A stretch of 64,000 nt of DNA from Gammaproteobacteria bacterium (GTDB lineage Bacteria > Pseudomonadota > Gammaproteobacteria > JAJPIJ01): NCBI GenBank assembly GCA_022071965.1, contig JAJVIQ010000013.1, positions 111,023-175,022 on the forward strand, written 5' to 3'. Position numbers and translations under genes: made by a program. Below are positions 1-7,950 of this stretch, in pieces. How positions within the stretch are numbered: the first letter of the stretch is position 1; each line of letters starts with the position of its first letter. The notes under the pieces are model-generated. The model saw only the letters and a list, made by a program, of their open reading frames with translations. It was not told the DNA's origin and did not search any database.

Positions 1-440
1 CGATGGACCGTATCATCAACTTCTTCCCGGAGGATCGGCATCAGCAACTGTTCATGGATCTCTCGCTGAATCTCAGGGCGGTCATTTCGCAGCGACTGCT
101 GCGGCGGGCAACCGGCAAGGGCCGTATCGCCGCCTTCGAGATCCTGATCAATACGCCGTACATCTCGGATCTGATACTCAAGGGCGACATACACGAGCTG
201 AAGACGGCAATGGCGCAGGCCAACGAACAGGGCATGAAGACCTTCGATCAGGCGCTGTTCGATCTTTACGAGGCGGATCAGATCACTTACGAGGACGCCT
301 TGCGCAATGCCGACTCGATGAACGAACTGCGCCTGCGCATCAAGCTGGAGGGCAAGTCCGCGAAGAGCAAGGACGTCATGGATGGCCTCGGACACCTGCA
401 GATTGAGCAGAACAAGCAGGAGCAGGGATTCATGCGTTAA
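1..440 (+). CDS. pilU: PilU-type twitching motility ATPase, C-terminal part (cut by window edge)
   Basis: This is the C-terminal 145 or so residues of a PilT/PilU family hexameric ATPase, the motor class that powers type IV pilus retraction at the inner membrane. The reading frame is open to the window start, so the Walker motifs lie outside. The visible part begins in the conserved RIINFFP stretch and contains MDLSLNLRAVISQ and INTPYISDLI, followed by a tail after LRLRIKLEG that resembles PilU rather than PilT. The next gene, 48 bases downstream, is a paralogue of the same type, so this is a tandem pair. Which of the two is the true PilU orthologue cannot be settled from the visible part. 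Confidence 0.88.
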   Translation, partial: MDRIINFFPEDRHQQLFMDLSLNLRAVISQRLLRRATGKGRIAAFEILINTPYISDLILKGDIHELKTAMAQANEQGMKTFDQALFDLYEADQITYEDALRNADSMNELRLRIKLEGKSAKSKDVMDGLGHLQIEQNKQEQGFMR

Positions 441-488
441 GGCGCATTTCACTCATTTCACGACAAATCCGGGGCCGGGGAACCGTTG

Positions 489-1547
489 ATGGACATCTCG
501 CCGTATCTGAAACTGCTTGTCGACAAGAAGGGTTCGGACCTTTTCTTCGCCGCCAACTCGCCCGTGAAGATCAAGATCGAGGGCGTGATCTCCTCCGTGG
601 GCAAGACCGTTCTCACCGGAGAGCTCTCCAAGAATGCCGCCTACGGCATCATGAACGACAGGCTGATCCGGAAGTTCGAGGACAACATGGAGGCGGATTT
701 CGCCATCTCGCTGCCCGATCGCAGCGCGCGCTTCCGCGTCAACGTGTTCCGGCAGCGGGGCGAGGTCTCCATGGTCGTCCGCCTGATTCCAACCCAGATA
801 CCGACGCTGGAGGAGCTCGGCCTGCCGGAGGTCCTGAAGACCCTGGTCATGCACAAGCGCGGCCTCATCCTCATGGTGGGGGCGACCGGATCAGGCAAGT
901 CGACGACGCTCGCGGCGATGATCAACCACCGCAACAGTCAGATGGCCGGCCACATCCTTACGATCGAGGATCCGATCGAGTTCTCCCATCCCAATCTGAA
1001 ATCGGTGGTGAATCAGCGCGAAGTCGGCGTCGACACGTTCTCGTATTCGGACGCACTGCGTAGCGCGATGCGTGAGGCGCCCGACGTCATACTCGTAGGC
1101 GAGATCCGGGACCGCGAGACCATGGAGGCAGCCCTGCAGCTCTGCAACACCGGCCACCTGTGCCTGTCGACGATGCACGCCAACAACGCCAACCAGGCCA
1201 TGGAGCGCATCATCAACCTCTTCCCGCAGAACCTCTACAAACAGCTGTACATGGACCTGTCGCTGAACATCCGCGCCGTCATCTCGCAGCGCCTGGTCAT
1301 GGGGCTGGACGGCCGGCGAGTGGCGGCGATGGAGATCATGATCAATACGCCGCACATCGCGGATCTGATCCTCAAGGGCAGTATCGGGGAGATCAAGGCG
1401 GCCATGGAGCAGAGCGGCGCCAAAGGCATGCAAAGCTTCGACATGGCGTTGCACGATCTCTACCGCGAGGATCACATCTCGCTCGAGGAAGCGCTCAGTA
1501 ACGCCGACTCGCGCACCAACCTGGAAGCGAAGATTAACTTCGGTTAG
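489..1547 (+). CDS. PilT/PilU-family type IV pilus retraction ATPase
   Basis: A complete 352-residue motor ATPase of the PilT/PilU family. It shows an N-terminal PAS-like region (GSDLFF near residue 16), a Walker A GATGSGKST at residues 131-139, an Asp-box/Walker B region DVILVGEIRD near 199-208, and a His box (GHLCLSTMHA). The phrasing FVGATG/LMVGATG and LCLSTMHANNANQA is PilU-like rather than PilT-like. An alternative TTG start lies one codon upstream at 486; ATG at 489 is preferred. It follows another PilU-type gene by 48 bases, so the two are probably co-transcribed. It would act at the cytoplasmic base of the pilus, normally alongside PilT, which is not in this window. Confidence 0.93.
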   Translation: MDISPYLKLLVDKKGSDLFFAANSPVKIKIEGVISSVGKTVLTGELSKNAAYGIMNDRLIRKFEDNMEADFAISLPDRSARFRVNVFRQRGEVSMVVRLIPTQIPTLEELGLPEVLKTLVMHKRGLILMVGATGSGKSTTLAAMINHRNSQMAGHILTIEDPIEFSHPNLKSVVNQREVGVDTFSYSDALRSAMREAPDVILVGEIRDRETMEAALQLCNTGHLCLSTMHANNANQAMERIINLFPQNLYKQLYMDLSLNIRAVISQRLVMGLDGRRVAAMEIMINTPHIADLILKGSIGEIKAAMEQSGAKGMQSFDMALHDLYREDHISLEEALSNADSRTNLEAKINFG

Positions 1548-1555
1548 GAGCGGCG

Positions 1556-1750
1556 ATGCCCACGTCGGGGGCGGCGAGACGCCCGAGCGAACTGCCGCCA
1601 CGACCCGAGCCGCCGGTGCCCGGGGAGTGCTGCGGACGCGGGTGCGAGAACTGCGTGTGGGTGTACTACGAGCGCGCGTTGCAGCGTTGGAAGGAAAAGG
1701 TCGCGGCGGTCGAGGCGACGAGCGACGGCGATCCCACTGTCTGCGACTGA
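1556..1750 (+). CDS. Small oxidoreductase-like (OXLD1/PF09791-type) protein
   Basis: A 64-residue protein with a Pro-rich N terminus followed by a compact Cys cluster, ECCGRGCENCVW, and a basic helix (YYERALQRWKEK). The CC-x3-C-x2-C-VW pattern matches the 'oxidoreductase-like' domain found in short proteobacterial proteins and in the N-terminal part of eukaryotic OXLD1. Its biochemical role is unknown; the four cysteines could bind a metal or be redox active. It starts 8 bases after the pilus ATPase gene stops and may be translated from the same transcript, although nothing in the sequence ties it to pili. Confidence 0.75.
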   Translation: MPTSGAARRPSELPPRPEPPVPGECCGRGCENCVWVYYERALQRWKEKVAAVEATSDGDPTVCD

Positions 1751-1762
1751 CCGCGCAATGAT

Positions 1763-2650
1763 CTAGCCGAAGACGACCGTTCGTGCCTCGAAGACCGGTC
1801 CGTCCACGCAGACCCGTTTCATCGCCGGCCCGGTCTCCGTTTCGATGCGCACCGCGCAGCCGGCGCAGCCTCCTACGGCGCAGGCCATGTACTCTTCCAG
1901 CGAAATCTGACAAGGAAGCCCGTAGTCGGCGGCGATCCCCTGCACGGCCCTGAGCATCGGTGTCGGTCCGCAGGCGAAGATCTCTACGTCGCTCGCGCGC
2001 CGAGCCGCCGGCAGCGAGTCCAACCAGCAGCGGGCGAGGTCGGTGACGTACCCATCGTGACATCCCTGGTAACCCTGCAGGCTTGCGAGGCGGCTGGCTA
2101 TTCCCCAGTCCTCCAGCAGCGGCATCGCCGCGATGACACCGCCGGGGAGGCCTGGAACCATGATCCGCGATGGCCGCGCGGTGAACGGGAACGGCGCCTC
2201 CGAGCCCATGATGACGAACGGCGCGGATCCGCTCCCGCAGCCCTTGATATGCTCGGCGAGAAACACCATGGGGGGGATGCCCACCCCGCCCCCGACGAGC
2301 AGCGGCCTGGGCCGAAATCCGCCGAGTTTGAACGTGACCCCGACCGGCCCGACGAGGCTGAGTGTCTGACCCACCTGCCGCCGTGCGAGCAGATCGGTCC
2401 CCAGCCCGTGAGCCTTGTACAAGATGTCGATCCATTCCTGCGCGGGGCTCGCACGCATGACGGACATCGGACGGCGCATGGGCAATAGCGGGTCGCACTG
2501 CAGGTGCACGAAGGCCCCGGGTCGCGCATGCCGCGCGATGCGTGGGGCATGGAGACGCAGCAGGTGCTGATCGCCCGAATATGCCTCGTGGCCCAGCACT
2601 CGCCCATCCTCGACGTGGATGGTGCCGCGTTGGGAGTTTGTATAAGCCAT
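1763..2650 (-). CDS. PyrK-like ferredoxin-type FAD/[2Fe-2S] reductase subunit
   Basis: A 295-residue protein of the ferredoxin reductase superfamily that resembles the dihydroorotate dehydrogenase electron-transfer subunit PyrK. The order is an FAD-binding barrel with the RRPMSV motif (R-x-P-x-S type), an NAD-binding Rossmann half beginning at LLVGGGVGIPP, then a C-terminal [2Fe-2S] motif with Cys257, Cys262, Cys265 and Cys281. The ATG at 2650 was chosen because the upstream extension reads through low-conservation sequence overlapping the divergent gene's promoter. No pyrD lies beside it here, so the partner is unknown; it could serve a stand-alone flavin or anaerobic electron-transfer reaction. 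It converges on the small Cys protein gene with only 12 bases between the stops. Confidence 0.82.
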   Translation of the reverse strand: MAYTNSQRGTIHVEDGRVLGHEAYSGDQHLLRLHAPRIARHARPGAFVHLQCDPLLPMRRPMSVMRASPAQEWIDILYKAHGLGTDLLARRQVGQTLSLVGPVGVTFKLGGFRPRPLLVGGGVGIPPMVFLAEHIKGCGSGSAPFVIMGSEAPFPFTARPSRIMVPGLPGGVIAAMPLLEDWGIASRLASLQGYQGCHDGYVTDLARCWLDSLPAARRASDVEIFACGPTPMLRAVQGIAADYGLPCQISLEEYMACAVGGCAGCAVRIETETGPAMKRVCVDGPVFEARTVVFG

Positions 2651-2712
2651 TGCAGTCCGAGAGGGGGCGGGCGCCAGGATTCGCAGCGGCCAGTCTAGCA
2701 CATGGCCGATCA

Positions 2713-2743
2713 TTGCCTTCGCCGGTTGCGTAGCACCTATAAT
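2713..2743 (+). promoter_or_regulatory. Sigma-70-like promoter for the MscS channel gene
   Basis: A -35-like TTGCCT (2713-2718) and a consensus -10 TATAAT (2738-2743) are separated by 19 bases, longer than the ideal 17. The ATG of the channel gene starts at 2752, only 8 bases after the -10 box, so the transcript would be leaderless or nearly so. Confidence 0.5.
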
Positions 2744-2751
2744 CGCCCACC

Positions 2752-5136
2752 ATGGATCGACGCCTTCTTGCACGTTCCCCTTGGTTGTGGCGGCTGACGC
2801 TGGGTGCGATGTTGTGCGCCTGCCTGTTCGCCGTCCATGCCGCGGACGCGCCGCTGGAGTCCGGCTTCCGTCATCTCGCGGCGCAATGGGACAAGGCGCT
2901 GACGAATGCCGAGTCCCGTCTGGACACCGGCACGCTCGGAGCGACGGCCGCGGAGCGATTGCGCGCCGAGATCGACAACGTACGCGGGCAGGCACAGAGG
3001 CATGGACGCGCGGCCCAACGCAAGGTCGATCAGTTCGCGGCACGGGTGGAGGCGCTGGGCCCGCAACCTCCCGAGGGCGCGCCGCCGGAATCCCCGGATG
3101 TCAAGCGTGCGCGCGCCGAGCTGAATGCGGCACTTGCCGATCTTGCCGGGCAGGTCAGGCAGAGCGATCTCATGATTACCCGCACGGATGCCTTGCTGAT
3201 CCGGATTTCCGCCCTGCAGTTCGAGCGCCGCAAGGCCGATCTGCTGGTGCGTGGCCCCCTGCCTTATCTGCCGAAGACCCTGGAGCGCGCCGGCTCGCAG
3301 CTATGGGTAACCCTGCAGGCGATCCACGCGCGCGAGGTCGTGGGCGGCAGCAGGAAGCGATGGGTGGTCCTGCCGCTGGTGGCGCTGGGAACGTATGTCG
3401 CGATCATCGCCGGCCGGATAGTCCGGCAGCGCATGTTGGTACGATGGGGACGCGACCCTGCGGTGCCGCATCCGAGCTACGGGCGCCGGCTGATCGCGGC
3501 GGTCGTCGACGGGATCAGCCGCGGACTGGTCCCGGTCGTCGTCATCGCCATCGTACTGGCCGCGGCATGGTGGCTGTTCGTGCGGCCCTTTCTCGATCCA
3601 TCCATCGGGGCGCCGCTCTGGCTGCTGTATGCGATCGTCTTCTACCTGCTCGTGGCCGCCCTGATCCGGGCCGCATTCTCTCCCGAGCAGCCCAACTGGC
3701 GGCTCACACCCGTATCCGCGTCCGCTTCGGAGAAGATTGGCAAGCGCCTGCACCTGCTCGCGGCGATCATCGCCATTCAGATGGCCTTGTCGGCGTTCAT
3801 GAAGCGGTTCGGCGAGCCGGTCGATCTCGCCTCTTTGCACTCCTTCGGCATCAACCTGCTGCTGGCGATACTGCTGCTGTCGATGTCGTGGAAGAGGCTC
3901 TGGGAGGTCGAGGAATCCACGGAGTGGTTCGAAGAGGCGCCGCGTCGGCGGCTGCCCGCGCTATCGGCCTATCTGCGCGGGGCGCTGGCGCTGGTTGCCG
4001 TCGCTTCCGTCGCCTGCAATCTGATTGGGTATCACGCGCTCGCGGACTACGTGCTGCGCAACACCATCCTCACGATGCTGCTGGTGGGCGCGATGTTCGC
4101 GATCCGCTTTCTGGCTCGGGAATCCTGTTCGCACCTGCTGCTGACGGCAGCGGGTCCGGCGGCGGTGCGACAGGCCCTCGGTTTGACCGACCAGGGCGGC
4201 CGCGCTCTCGGCTTCTGGGCCATGGCCGTGATCGACCTGCTCTCGATCGTGGTGGGCACCTTCATCGCCCTTTGGCTGTGGGGGATTCCACCGCGCGACG
4301 TGGCCGACTGGATGCTCGGCATTTTCGGCAGCTTCAGCATCGGTACGCACAAGTTCTCACTGACCGACCTGCTGATCGCGATCGTCATGTTCGGCGCAAT
4401 CATCGTGTTCACGCGGCTGCTGCAGCACTTCCTGGACTTCCGGTTGCTCCCGAACACGCGGCTGGACATCGGTGTGCGCACGGCCATCACGTCCACCGTC
4501 AACTACCTCGGTGTGGGCATCGCGATCCTGGTCGCGATCTCCACCCTCGGAATCAATCTCACGGGCCTAGCCGTCGTGGCTGGCGCACTGTCCGTCGGCG
4601 TAGGCTTTGGGCTGCAGAACATCGTGAATAATTTCATCTCCGGCATCATTCTGCTCATCGAACGGCCGGTGAAGGTGGGCGATATGGTCGTCGTCAACAA
4701 TTACGAAGGTGTGGTGCGGAAGATCCGCGTGCGATCGACCGAGATCGAGACTGGTCTGCATGCCTCGGTGATCATCCCGAACGCGGACCTGTTGCAGACA
4801 TCGGTGCTTAACTGGACGCACCACAACCGCGTCGGGCGGGTGGAGGTGAGGGTGGTGGCGCCGTTCATGGTCGAGCCCGGGCGCATCGAGACCCTGTTGC
4901 TCGCATGCGCCGCGGATCATCCTCAGGTCGTACGCGTGCCGGCGCCCTCGGTATCGCTAATCAATTTCAACGATCGCGGTGCCGAATATCAGTTGAGCTT
5001 TCAGCTCGATGACCTGGATGACAAAGGGCGTGTGTCCAGCGACGTGCGCAAGGCTATTCTGTCGAAATTCCGCACGGCCGGCATCGAAATCCCGTCGATC
5101 CGCGGTGCCGGTGCCCAACCCGCGTCGCCCGCGTAG
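2752..5136 (+). CDS. Large MscS-family mechanosensitive channel
   Basis: A 794-residue membrane channel. Residues 1-25 form a signal peptide ending near VHAADA. Residues 25-150 are predicted helical and charged, probably a periplasmic coiled coil. Several hydrophobic segments follow from about residue 205. The MscS core lies near residues 570-700: the pore helix with repeated Gly/Ala leads into GVGFGLQNIVNNF (about 615-628) and the beta domain (IERPVKVGDMV). A C-terminal alpha/beta domain ends near residue 785. The size and N-terminal periplasmic extension match the KefA/MscK-like subclass. Such channels release solutes on hypo-osmotic shock. Confidence 0.93.
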   Translation: MDRRLLARSPWLWRLTLGAMLCACLFAVHAADAPLESGFRHLAAQWDKALTNAESRLDTGTLGATAAERLRAEIDNVRGQAQRHGRAAQRKVDQFAARVEALGPQPPEGAPPESPDVKRARAELNAALADLAGQVRQSDLMITRTDALLIRISALQFERRKADLLVRGPLPYLPKTLERAGSQLWVTLQAIHAREVVGGSRKRWVVLPLVALGTYVAIIAGRIVRQRMLVRWGRDPAVPHPSYGRRLIAAVVDGISRGLVPVVVIAIVLAAAWWLFVRPFLDPSIGAPLWLLYAIVFYLLVAALIRAAFSPEQPNWRLTPVSASASEKIGKRLHLLAAIIAIQMALSAFMKRFGEPVDLASLHSFGINLLLAILLLSMSWKRLWEVEESTEWFEEAPRRRLPALSAYLRGALALVAVASVACNLIGYHALADYVLRNTILTMLLVGAMFAIRFLARESCSHLLLTAAGPAAVRQALGLTDQGGRALGFWAMAVIDLLSIVVGTFIALWLWGIPPRDVADWMLGIFGSFSIGTHKFSLTDLLIAIVMFGAIIVFTRLLQHFLDFRLLPNTRLDIGVRTAITSTVNYLGVGIAILVAISTLGINLTGLAVVAGALSVGVGFGLQNIVNNFISGIILLIERPVKVGDMVVVNNYEGVVRKIRVRSTEIETGLHASVIIPNADLLQTSVLNWTHHNRVGRVEVRVVAPFMVEPGRIETLLLACAADHPQVVRVPAPSVSLINFNDRGAEYQLSFQLDDLDDKGRVSSDVRKAILSKFRTAGIEIPSIRGAGAQPASPA

Positions 5137-5163
5137 AAGCAGACTCCGAAGAAAGGGGGGACC

Positions 5164-5823
5164 ATGGCAGTGGAGGTGTTCTGGGGAAGCGGCAGCCCGT
5201 TCGCCTGGCGTGTGCTGCTGACGCTGGAGGTGAAGCAGCTTCCGTATGAGTCGCGGCTCTTGGAGTTCTCAAGGAAGCAGCACAAGTCGCCCGAGTTCCT
5301 CCGCTTGAATCCGCGCGGCAAGGTCCCGGTGCTGAAAGACGGCGACTTCGTCGTGTACGAATCCCTGGCAATCATGAAATACCTGGATGACAGGTACCCG
5401 GCCGTTCGAATATTCGGGGAGGACCCGGAATCCTCGGCGCGGATAATGATGAGCGTCTGTGAATGCGCGTCCTATATCGAGCAGCCGACGGAATCCATCG
5501 TGCGGCCGATCTTTGCGCGAGTCGCGGCAGAACAGCGCGATGCCATCATGAGCGCGGCGAACACGCTTCGCGATGAATACGCCCTGCTCAATGCCAGGCT
5601 CACCGCCCGGCAGTGGCTGGTTGGCGATTCGATCACCGCTGCGGACATCGTCCTTTATCCACAGGCGGCGATACTGCTGCGGGCACTCGGGAAGGACGAG
5701 GCGGCTCCACTGGGTCTGAAGCTAGCGCCGTTCGCGGACTATTTCCCGGCAGTCGGGCAATGGATGCGCGCCGTGGAGGCGGTGCCTGGATTCGAGAAGA
5801 CGTATCCGCCGCACTGGCGCTGA
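5164..5823 (+). CDS. Glutathione S-transferase family protein
   Basis: A 219-residue cytosolic GST. The N-terminal thioredoxin-like half begins at EVFWGSGSPFAWRVLL and carries the glutathione-binding signature around NPRGKVPVL and YESLAIMKYL (about residues 55-80). The C-terminal all-helical half includes the capping motif region VGDSITAADIVLYPQ. A purine-rich ribosome binding site (AAGGGGGG) precedes the ATG. The gene follows the MscS gene by 27 bases. The substrate cannot be inferred. Confidence 0.9.
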   Translation: MAVEVFWGSGSPFAWRVLLTLEVKQLPYESRLLEFSRKQHKSPEFLRLNPRGKVPVLKDGDFVVYESLAIMKYLDDRYPAVRIFGEDPESSARIMMSVCECASYIEQPTESIVRPIFARVAAEQRDAIMSAANTLRDEYALLNARLTARQWLVGDSITAADIVLYPQAAILLRALGKDEAAPLGLKLAPFADYFPAVGQWMRAVEAVPGFEKTYPPHWR

Positions 5824-5845
5824 GCGCTGAGCAGGCAAAAAAAAA

Positions 5846-5869
5846 CCGCGATGCGGGTCCGCATCGCGG
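5846..5869 (-). terminator. Intrinsic terminator of the phasin gene
   Basis: A perfect 11-bp inverted repeat, CCGCGATGCGG and CCGCATCGCGG, with a 2-base spacer. It is flanked at 5837-5845 by a run of nine A, which reads as a U-tract on the minus strand. It lies just beyond the phasin stop codon. Confidence 0.9.
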
Positions 5870-5901
5870 CTATCGTGGCCAGCTCTCCCCTGGCCTGTCG
5901 G

Positions 5902-6258
5902 TCAGGCGACCTTGAAGAGCTTGGTGAAGCTTTCCGGGGCGAACTTCTCGGCGCTCTCGCTGAACAGCGCCTTGATCTCGGCGCCCGCGTCCTGCTGGAT
6001 CTGCAGCAGGTTCTTCGTGGTGGTCGTGAAGCTGTCGCGGAATGACTCCATCATCGCGGACTGGGCGGCGACCAGGTCTTTGGGCTGCTCGACCTTGGTC
6101 AGCGGCGCAAACTGGCCGACCGTCAACTCGACGAAGTGCAGGTGCTCACGCAACGAACGCTCGACGGCGTTCTGCACGACCTTGCCGGTACGCAAGCCAA
6201 GCTCAACGGCATTGCTGTAATAGCTCAACATGTCACTGTAATTCAGGGTGGGTTGCAT
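5902..6258 (-). CDS. phaP: Phasin family protein (PHA granule-associated)
   Basis: A 118-residue, Cys-free, mostly helical protein of the phasin_2 type. It shows the typical pattern of an amphipathic N-terminal helix (SYYSNAVELGLRTGKVVQNA) and a long helix with LTKVEQPKDLVAAQSAMM. Phasins coat polyhydroxyalkanoate granules and control granule number and size. The gene stands alone, with its own promoter, PhaR-like operator and terminator, as expected for a strongly expressed and regulated granule protein. The ribosome binding site is AGAGGAGA. No PHA synthase is present in the window. Confidence 0.92.
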   Translation of the reverse strand: MQPTLNYSDMLSYYSNAVELGLRTGKVVQNAVERSLREHLHFVELTVGQFAPLTKVEQPKDLVAAQSAMMESFRDSFTTTTKNLLQIQQDAGAEIKALFSESAEKFAPESFTKLFKVA

Positions 6259-6321
6259 CGCGGTTCTCCTCTTTACGTTGACTACCGCTGGGTAGGCGTC
6301 GGTTCATCTTTCAGCGTGCTG

Positions 6322-6347
6322 CTGCAATGCAGCATGTTGCGTTGCAG
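6322..6347 (-). promoter_or_regulatory. Candidate PhaR operator
   Basis: On the minus strand CTGC-ATT-GCAG (6322-6332) is an exact CTGC-N3-GCAG dyad. A near copy, CTGC-AAC-GCAA (6337-6347), overlaps the -10 box; the two centres are 15 bases apart. TGC-rich dyads of this form are the known target of the PhaR repressor, which releases DNA when PHA is present. The position, from the -10 box to about +17, fits repression. Confidence 0.6.
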
Positions 6348-6374
6348 CATAGTCCACGTCGATGATGCTGTCAA
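6346..6374 (-). promoter_or_regulatory. Sigma-70 promoter of the phasin gene
   Basis: On the minus strand a consensus -35 TTGACA (6369-6374) and a -10 TATGCT (6346-6351) are separated by exactly 17 bases. The start of transcription would be near 6339, leaving a leader of about 80 bases before the ATG at 6258. Confidence 0.8.
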
Positions 6375-6498
6375 GGCCAGAGCCCCCGGCCAAACCTCGG
6401 GCTTTTGGATGCGCTCGAAGATGATCGCCGGGGGTGGTGGAGTCGACCTCGTATATCAATCAAATCAGATTGTTATCAAGTCTGGACGGAGTGATGTG

Positions 6499-6942
6499 TT
6501 AAACACGGGGCCTTACGTTCAGCATGGCGCCGTCGGTCGATACGACCTCGACCACCGTGCCGGATGGACAGTCGGGGCCCTGAATGCGCCACATCGAATC
6601 GTCCACCCTGACGGTGCCGAAGCCGTTGACGATCGGTTCGCTCAGCGTGAGCGCCCGGCCCACGTACTGGGCGGCGCGCCGGTTCAATTGCGGCAGGTCC
6701 GTAGGCAACGGGTTGCGCCGCAGGTAGGTGCGGGCGAGCAGAACGGTCACGATCGACAATACGGCGAAGGCCGCGATCTGTGCCTGCAGACCTAACGCCG
6801 GCATCAACAACACGGCAAGGCCGACGACGCCCGCTGATATGCCCATCCACAGGAAGAATGCGCCTGGAATAAACATCTCCACGACGAGCAGGAGCACCCC
6901 CAGGACCCACCAATGCCAGTAGTTCGGCTGCCACTCACCCAT
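6499..6942 (-). CDS. NfeD-like membrane protein
   Basis: A 147-residue short-form NfeD protein. Two to three hydrophobic segments occupy about residues 8-75 (VLGVLLLVVEMFIPGAFFLW and following), and the C-terminal half is the NfeD OB-fold (ALTLSEPIVNGFGTVRVDDSMW). It overlaps the SPFH gene by 8 bases in the order SPFH then NfeD, which indicates translational coupling. NfeD/SPFH pairs are membrane-microdomain proteins; NfeD's OB fold faces the cytosol or periplasm and is thought to work with its stomatin partner. Confidence 0.9.
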   Translation of the reverse strand: MGEWQPNYWHWWVLGVLLLVVEMFIPGAFFLWMGISAGVVGLAVLLMPALGLQAQIAAFAVLSIVTVLLARTYLRRNPLPTDLPQLNRRAAQYVGRALTLSEPIVNGFGTVRVDDSMWRIQGPDCPSGTVVEVVSTDGAMLNVRPRV

Positions 6943-7867
6943 TACCGCCGCCTCCTTTCAACTGCGCGGCCTTCGCGAGTTCTGCAACTCCGCTGATCGC
7001 GCCGATCACGTTGGCGGCCTCCAGGGGAACCATGATCACCTTCTGATTGGGCGCCGCGGCAATATGCTGAAGCGCCTCAATGTATTTCTGCGCGACAAAG
7101 TAGTTGACAGCCTGCACGTCGCCTTTGGCGATGGCCTGGGAGACCATCATCGTGGCCTTCGCCTCGGCCTCGGCGGCGCGTTCGCGCGCCTCGGCATCGC
7201 GGAAGGCAGCCTCCCTGCGGCCTTCGGCTTCGAGAATGGCGGACTGCTTGTCGCCCTCGGCGCGCAGGATTTCCGCGGCGCGCTGCCCCTCTGCCTCGAG
7301 GATGGCGGCGCGCTTGTCGCGCTCCGCCTTCATCTGACGCGCCATCGAGTCGACTAGGTCTTTCGGAGGTGAGATGTCCTTGATCTCGATACGGGTTACC
7401 TTGATGCCCCACGGTGTGGTCGCGGCGTCAACCACGTGCAGCAGGCGACTGTTGATGTCGTCGCGCTTGGAGAGCAGTTGATCGAGATCCATGGATCCCA
7501 TCACGCTGCGGATGTTGGTCATCGTCAGGTTCAGCACTGCCTGTTCCAGATGCTCCACCTCGTAGGCTGCCTTGGCCGCCTCCAAGGCCTGGAAGAAGAC
7601 GATCCCGTCGACGCGCACCATTGCGTTGTCCTGGGTGATGACCTCCTGCGACGGGACGTCCAGCACCGTCTCCATCATGCTGATGCGCCGCCCAATGCGC
7701 TGCACCCAGGGCCAGATCCAGTGCAGCCCGGGGCCAAGTGTGCGCGTGTACTGTCCAAAGGTCTCCACGGTGTATTCGTAGCCCTGCCTGACCGTGATGA
7801 CTCCGCGCCAGAGATAGATGGCAGCGAAGACGAGCAACACGACGACGAACGAACCAGCGCCTTCCAT
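6935..7867 (-). CDS. SPFH/stomatin-like membrane protein (paraslipin/QmcA type)
   Basis: A 310-residue SPFH (band 7) protein. It has an N-terminal membrane anchor (FVVVLLVFAAIYLWRG), then the band-7 domain (TVRQGYEYTVETFGQYTRTL, about residues 20-190), then a long Ala/Glu-rich coiled coil about 190-260 (repeated AEGxxxAxIxxAEG pattern), and a Gly-rich end. The ATG at 7867 was chosen because it is preceded by CCGGAGG at good spacing; the longer open frame upstream lacks conservation. These proteins form large oligomeric cages that organise membrane microdomains and often influence proteases. Confidence 0.93.
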   Translation of the reverse strand: MEGAGSFVVVLLVFAAIYLWRGVITVRQGYEYTVETFGQYTRTLGPGLHWIWPWVQRIGRRISMMETVLDVPSQEVITQDNAMVRVDGIVFFQALEAAKAAYEVEHLEQAVLNLTMTNIRSVMGSMDLDQLLSKRDDINSRLLHVVDAATTPWGIKVTRIEIKDISPPKDLVDSMARQMKAERDKRAAILEAEGQRAAEILRAEGDKQSAILEAEGRREAAFRDAEARERAAEAEAKATMMVSQAIAKGDVQAVNYFVAQKYIEALQHIAAAPNQKVIMVPLEAANVIGAISGVAELAKAAQLKGGGGNG

Positions 7868-7902
7868 TGTTTGCCTCCGGTTGAATTCGAGCGGAAAAAA
7901 AG

Positions 7903-7908
7903 AGTATA
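7903..7908 (-). promoter_or_regulatory. -10 element upstream of the SPFH/NfeD operon
   Basis: TATACT on the minus strand, followed by a T-run and the ribosome binding site. No convincing -35 box is visible at 16-18 bases, so this is a weak call. Confidence 0.35.
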
Positions 7909-7950
7909 TCCGCGATCCGGCATTGTGGCCCGCGCCGGCGTTCAGCCCAC

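Noticed and set aside
891..2753. A 620-codon minus-strand frame spanning the pilus ATPase and PyrK-like genes
   Set aside because: It runs in another frame of two recognisable genes and shows no domain of its own.
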